Assembly: GCA_014239155.1 (NCBI GenBank)
Contig: JAAZZQ010000075.1
Coordinates: 1 to 64,000 of the forward strand
Length of the DNA stretch: 64,000 nt
Source: Lachnospiraceae bacterium
Lineage (GTDB): Bacteria > Bacillota > Clostridia > Lachnospirales > Lachnospiraceae
Direction: 5' to 3'
The notes under the pieces: generated by a model
Seen by the model: only the letters and a program-made list of their open reading frames with translations
Told to the model about the DNA's origin: nothing
Databases searched by the model: none
In this document: in pieces, positions 60,795 through 64,000 of the stretch
Numbering within the stretch: the first letter of the stretch is position 1
How the letters are laid out: every line of letters starts with the position of its first letter
Made by a program: the position numbers and the translations under genes

Positions 60795-62012
60795 TCACAA
60801 ATCCCACAAACTAATTGTGCGCTGCGTTTCATTGAAGGTATATGCAATGCTTGCCCCACGCTTATCTATAAAATCAAAAATATTTTGTTCTGTAATTAGA
60901 TTCTGTACTAGAGATGCATAAGTCTCATCACTGTCACACTTAAGCGTTACACTACCCACTGATTTTACTGCATCGCTGTCAAAAATAAGTGCAAGCTTTG
61001 CCTCATCATAACTGTCAAAATACAATCCTTCCCGCACAAAATAGTTATCCGCAAGTGCACTGCAAACAGGAAGCGGAACCACTTTTTCTATCGAGTGTGT
61101 CCTTGTAATCTCGTCTGTTGTCACCAGAAAATAATCATAGTTAATTGATGGGACATACGCCTGCGATGCGGTGTCTGTCCCACTTGAAGTGTACGAGGCA
61201 TCTCCCCAAGTAGGGTCAAGATAATAGTAATTGCCATTCACCCGCACGAGATTCCAACCATGCCGCTCACCATTGGTAAACCCTGTAACCAACAGACATT
61301 GAATGCCTGCTTGCTGCAACATATATTGCATTGCTTTTGCATATCCCTGACACACAGATTTTCCCTGCAAGAATACGGAACTTATATTCTGATTGTTTTC
61401 CACAGACTTGTCATACTCTGTGTTGTTAATTAGCCATTCATACAAATATTTGACAGTATTGTATTCGTCTTCATTTAACGGAATCTGCGCAAAACAATCT
61501 CTCAAACGCTGCACAATCGAAAGTTGTACTTGTCCTATCTCTTCCGCTGTCATAGAGTATGTGCCGCTAAACGTTATCTCTGTGACAACAGCGTTTGTCA
61601 TATATTCTGTATATTGATACCCCTCCACATAAAACAGTTCTGGGTGATCATTCATCACGCAGGAAAACACAACCTCTAAGATGGACTTGTCCACCGTCGA
61701 TAAATGCACTCCACTTTCGATACCCGTAAGCGCATCTAACATTTCAAGATAAATCTGTTGTTTTTCTCTGTCAAGACAATGATAGGCATAATACAGTTCT
61801 GACACTTCCCGCAATTTTTGTGGTTCCTCTGTCTGTGTTGTCTCCTCTGTTGTTTGTACCATATCCGGCTGTTCCGGCTCATACGTGCATGTCTCCTCTG
61901 TTCCCTTTTTCTCCAGAGTTGCGTTTTGTTGATTATCTTGCACTGCACACCCCTGTATCAGCAGCATGATACAACTAGCCAGCGCTGTCAACAACACTAT
62001 TCTACTTTTCAT
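60795..62012 (-). CDS. Transglutaminase-like lipoprotein
   Basis: The 405-residue product has a signal sequence with lipobox LIQGC and Cys22, a Thr/Glu-rich linker, and a transglutaminase-like domain. The catalytic Cys is in KSVCQGYAKAMQYML, the His in RHGWNLV and the Asp in YYLDPTWGD. The likely activity is a protease or cross-linking enzyme at the cell surface; the substrate is unknown. It lies 24 nt after prfC. Confidence 0.88.
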   Translation of the reverse strand: MKSRIVLLTALASCIMLLIQGCAVQDNQQNATLEKKGTEETCTYEPEQPDMVQTTEETTQTEEPQKLREVSELYYAYHCLDREKQQIYLEMLDALTGIESGVHLSTVDKSILEVVFSCVMNDHPELFYVEGYQYTEYMTNAVVTEITFSGTYSMTAEEIGQVQLSIVQRLRDCFAQIPLNEDEYNTVKYLYEWLINNTEYDKSVENNQNISSVFLQGKSVCQGYAKAMQYMLQQAGIQCLLVTGFTNGERHGWNLVRVNGNYYYLDPTWGDASYTSSGTDTASQAYVPSINYDYFLVTTDEITRTHSIEKVVPLPVCSALADNYFVREGLYFDSYDEAKLALIFDSDAVKSVGSVTLKCDSDETYASLVQNLITEQNIFDFIDKRGASIAYTFNETQRTISLWDL

Positions 62013-62036
62013 TTATTAATGCCCCATTTTTCCTAT

Positions 62037-63632
62037 TTAATTTTTGCCAAACTCGGAGAGCACTAGCCCTTTGTTTCTATCAAGCGTCATACCAATACTC
62101 CACTGGTTAATAAACAAAAGAAGCGGATTTCCTTTTAAATCCTGAATTTTCTTCATATCTGATGTGCCGGAAAGCTTGTTCAAATCCACCTCATCTTTGT
62201 TTTCTATCCAGCGAATATATTCATATGGAAGCGGTTCCAGTTTAATTTCTACATTGTATTCATTCTCCAAACGATACTTGAGCACATCAAATTGCAGAAC
62301 ACCCACAACTCCTACAATAATTTCCTCCATACCAGTATTAAATTCTTGAAATATCTGAATCGCGCCTTCCTGTGCAATCTGATTGACTCCTTTGATAAAC
62401 TGTTTTCTCTTCATAGTGTCGATCTGACGAACCCGCGCAAAATGCTCCGGTGCAAAAGTTGGTATGCCCTCATAGCAGATATTATTTTTAGGCGCGCAGA
62501 CAGTATCCCCTATTGAAAAAATGCCCGGATCAAACACACCGATAATATCCCCCGCATACGCCTCACTCAAAATCTTGCGCTCATCAGCCATAATCTGCTG
62601 TGGCTGGGAAAGCCGCATCACTTTTCCGCCTTGCACATGCTTGACTTCCGCGCCCGCATCAAATTTGCCGGAACAGATGCGCATAAATGCCACTCTGTCC
62701 CGGTGTGCTTTGTTCATATTTGCCTGTATCTTAAAGACAAACGCAGAAAAATCATTCTCAACAGGGTCAATGATCTCTCCCTGTGAAACTCTTGGAAGCG
62801 GCGTTGTTGCCATTTTTAGAAAATTTTGCAAAAATACTTCGACGCCAAAATTCGTAAGTGCAGAGCCAAAAAATACAGGGGTTAGCTTTCCATTTCGCAC
62901 TTGCTCCAAGTCAAATTCCGCGCTTGCTCCATCCAGCAATTCAATTTCATCGCGGAGCGTAGTGAGGGCCTCGTCACCAATATTCTTTAGTAACAGTGCT
63001 TCATCATCCATTGGAATCACTGTTGTCTCTCCTTCTCTAGTACCCTTTTGCGTATCTGAGAAAGTAAGTACATGATTTCCATGTCTGTCGTAAACTCCCT
63101 TAAACCGCTTTCCGGAACCAATTGGCCAGTTTACAGGACAAGTGGCAATGCCAAGCTCTTTCTCAATCTCATCAAGCAACGCAAACGTGTCATTTGCATC
63201 CCTGTCCAATTTATTGATAAAAGTAAAAATCGGTATGCCTCTCATACCGCACACCTTAAATAATTTTCTTGTCTGTGCCTCAACACCCTTTGACGCGTCA
63301 ATCACCATCACTGCCGAATCTGCCGCCATAAGGGTTCTATAAGTATCTTCTGAAAAGTCCTGATGCCCTGGCGTGTCAAGAATATTAATGCAATAACCGT
63401 CATAGTTAAATTGCAAAACGGAGGAAGTAACCGAGATACCTCTCTCCTTCTCAATCTCCATCCAATCTGATACTGCATGTCTAGCGGTAGCCTTGCCTTT
63501 AACGCTCCCTGCGAGATTGATAGCACCTCCATACAGCAAAAACTTCTCAGTCAGAGTTGTCTTGCCAGCATCTGGATGCGATATAATGGCAAACGTCCTT
63601 CTTTTATTGATTTCCTCTGCAATATTACTCAC
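62037..63632 (-). CDS. prfC: Peptide chain release factor 3
   Basis: The 531-residue translational GTPase has G1 SHPDAGKTTLTE, the RF3-specific ATARHAVSDWMEIEKERGISV, DTPGH and NKLD, followed by the RF3 C-terminal domains. It recycles RF1 and RF2 after termination. Its 3' neighbour is the transglutaminase-like lipoprotein. Confidence 0.96.
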   Translation of the reverse strand: MSNIAEEINKRRTFAIISHPDAGKTTLTEKFLLYGGAINLAGSVKGKATARHAVSDWMEIEKERGISVTSSVLQFNYDGYCINILDTPGHQDFSEDTYRTLMAADSAVMVIDASKGVEAQTRKLFKVCGMRGIPIFTFINKLDRDANDTFALLDEIEKELGIATCPVNWPIGSGKRFKGVYDRHGNHVLTFSDTQKGTREGETTVIPMDDEALLLKNIGDEALTTLRDEIELLDGASAEFDLEQVRNGKLTPVFFGSALTNFGVEVFLQNFLKMATTPLPRVSQGEIIDPVENDFSAFVFKIQANMNKAHRDRVAFMRICSGKFDAGAEVKHVQGGKVMRLSQPQQIMADERKILSEAYAGDIIGVFDPGIFSIGDTVCAPKNNICYEGIPTFAPEHFARVRQIDTMKRKQFIKGVNQIAQEGAIQIFQEFNTGMEEIIVGVVGVLQFDVLKYRLENEYNVEIKLEPLPYEYIRWIENKDEVDLNKLSGTSDMKKIQDLKGNPLLLFINQWSIGMTLDRNKGLVLSEFGKN

Positions 63633-63694
63633 TGGTCTATCCTCCGTCTATCTATTTCATTCTCTTTTATCAAGGCAGAGCCTATGGCACTAAC

Positions 63695-63728
63695 ACGAAC
63701 AATTCAACCTTCGTCTTTCTGTTACAGG
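63695..63728 (+). repeat. Left end of a family A repeat
   Basis: ACGAACAATTCAACC and TCTGTTACAG match the first 35 bp of the copies at 49411 and 60519. The rest is absent. Confidence 0.5.
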
Positions 63729-63800
63729 CTGCTGCCCTGACATATTGCATCTAAGTATATCACATTTATCCAATTAATTCCACATCTTATTTTTTCGTTT

Positions 63801-63940
63801 TAGCAACAGTTCAGATACCTTCACTGTTACGGCATCTAGCCCATTGAAGGTCGCCTTCGGCGAGGGGCTAGATGCTTCCATGCTCTACGTTTTGATACAG
63901 TCAGCGCAGTAAATGCGCAGACCTGCCTAAACTGCAATCG
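63801..63940. repeat. Hairpin-rich repeat near the window end
   Basis: Ends AGCAACAGTTCAG and TAAACTGCAATCG are partly inverted. Inside, GCATCTAGCCC (63832-63842) pairs with GGGCTAGATGC (63865-63875), and a small stem GCCTTCGGC lies within. It resembles family A only at its ends. No gene is visible from 63633 to 64000. Confidence 0.55.
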
Positions 63941-64000
63941 ATTTTATTCCGTGCCAGAAACCGTAATTATAATATTTTCCGCGGAGATATTGGTCTTGCG

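Overview
The window looks like the chromosome of an endospore-forming, Gram-positive Clostridia, most like Lachnospiraceae. The reasons are spoIVA, lipoproteins with Gram-positive style lipoboxes, a T-box leader on tyrS, the gene order xseA-xseB-ispA-dxs-tlyA-nadK-argR-recN, and moderately AT-rich DNA. No rRNA, tRNA or CRISPR array was seen. Almost all genes lie on the minus strand.

Positions 1 to about 8,645 are one end of an integrative and conjugative element (Tn1549/CTn type), visibly richer in G+C than the rest. From its terminus next to hemZ inward it carries a DUF6075-like gene, a small ORF, parA, parB, a RepA_N-type repA, a divergent small HTH regulator, four small unknown genes, pcfB and a VirD4-type coupling protein. 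The integrase, relaxase and remaining transfer genes must lie before position 1. Two features stand out: a 23-bp iteron array inside repA (candidate origin), and a palindrome repeated directly after stop codons of the transfer genes.

Positions 8,643 to 31,574 are chromosomal. They hold hemZ; an apt-relA-MBL hydrolase operon with a strong promoter and a terminator; a lipoprotein; an operon pnp-cdd-MutS-like membrane ATPase-heterodimeric ABC exporter; spoIVA; a small Cys-containing basic protein; a VWA/MoxR/FGE-like trio; and gpsA, plsY, der and a DUF512 radical SAM protein. A divergent promoter then drives prs and a lipoprotein on the plus strand.

Positions 33,705 to 51,284 are more accessory: tyrS with its T-box; a large secreted subtilisin preceded by a small lipoprotein that resembles its propeptide; a copper module (CsoR repressor, CopA ATPase with a fused CopZ-like tail); asnA; an RND efflux pump with a lipoprotein adaptor; a secreted unknown; and a soluble chemoreceptor-like protein. 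Intergenic gaps here are filled by several families of short structured repeats.

Positions 51,360 to 63,632 are a dense housekeeping block: recN, argR, nadK, tlyA, dxs, ispA, xseB, xseA, nusB, an Asp23 protein, a transglutaminase-like lipoprotein and prfC. The last 370 bases hold only repeats and hairpins.
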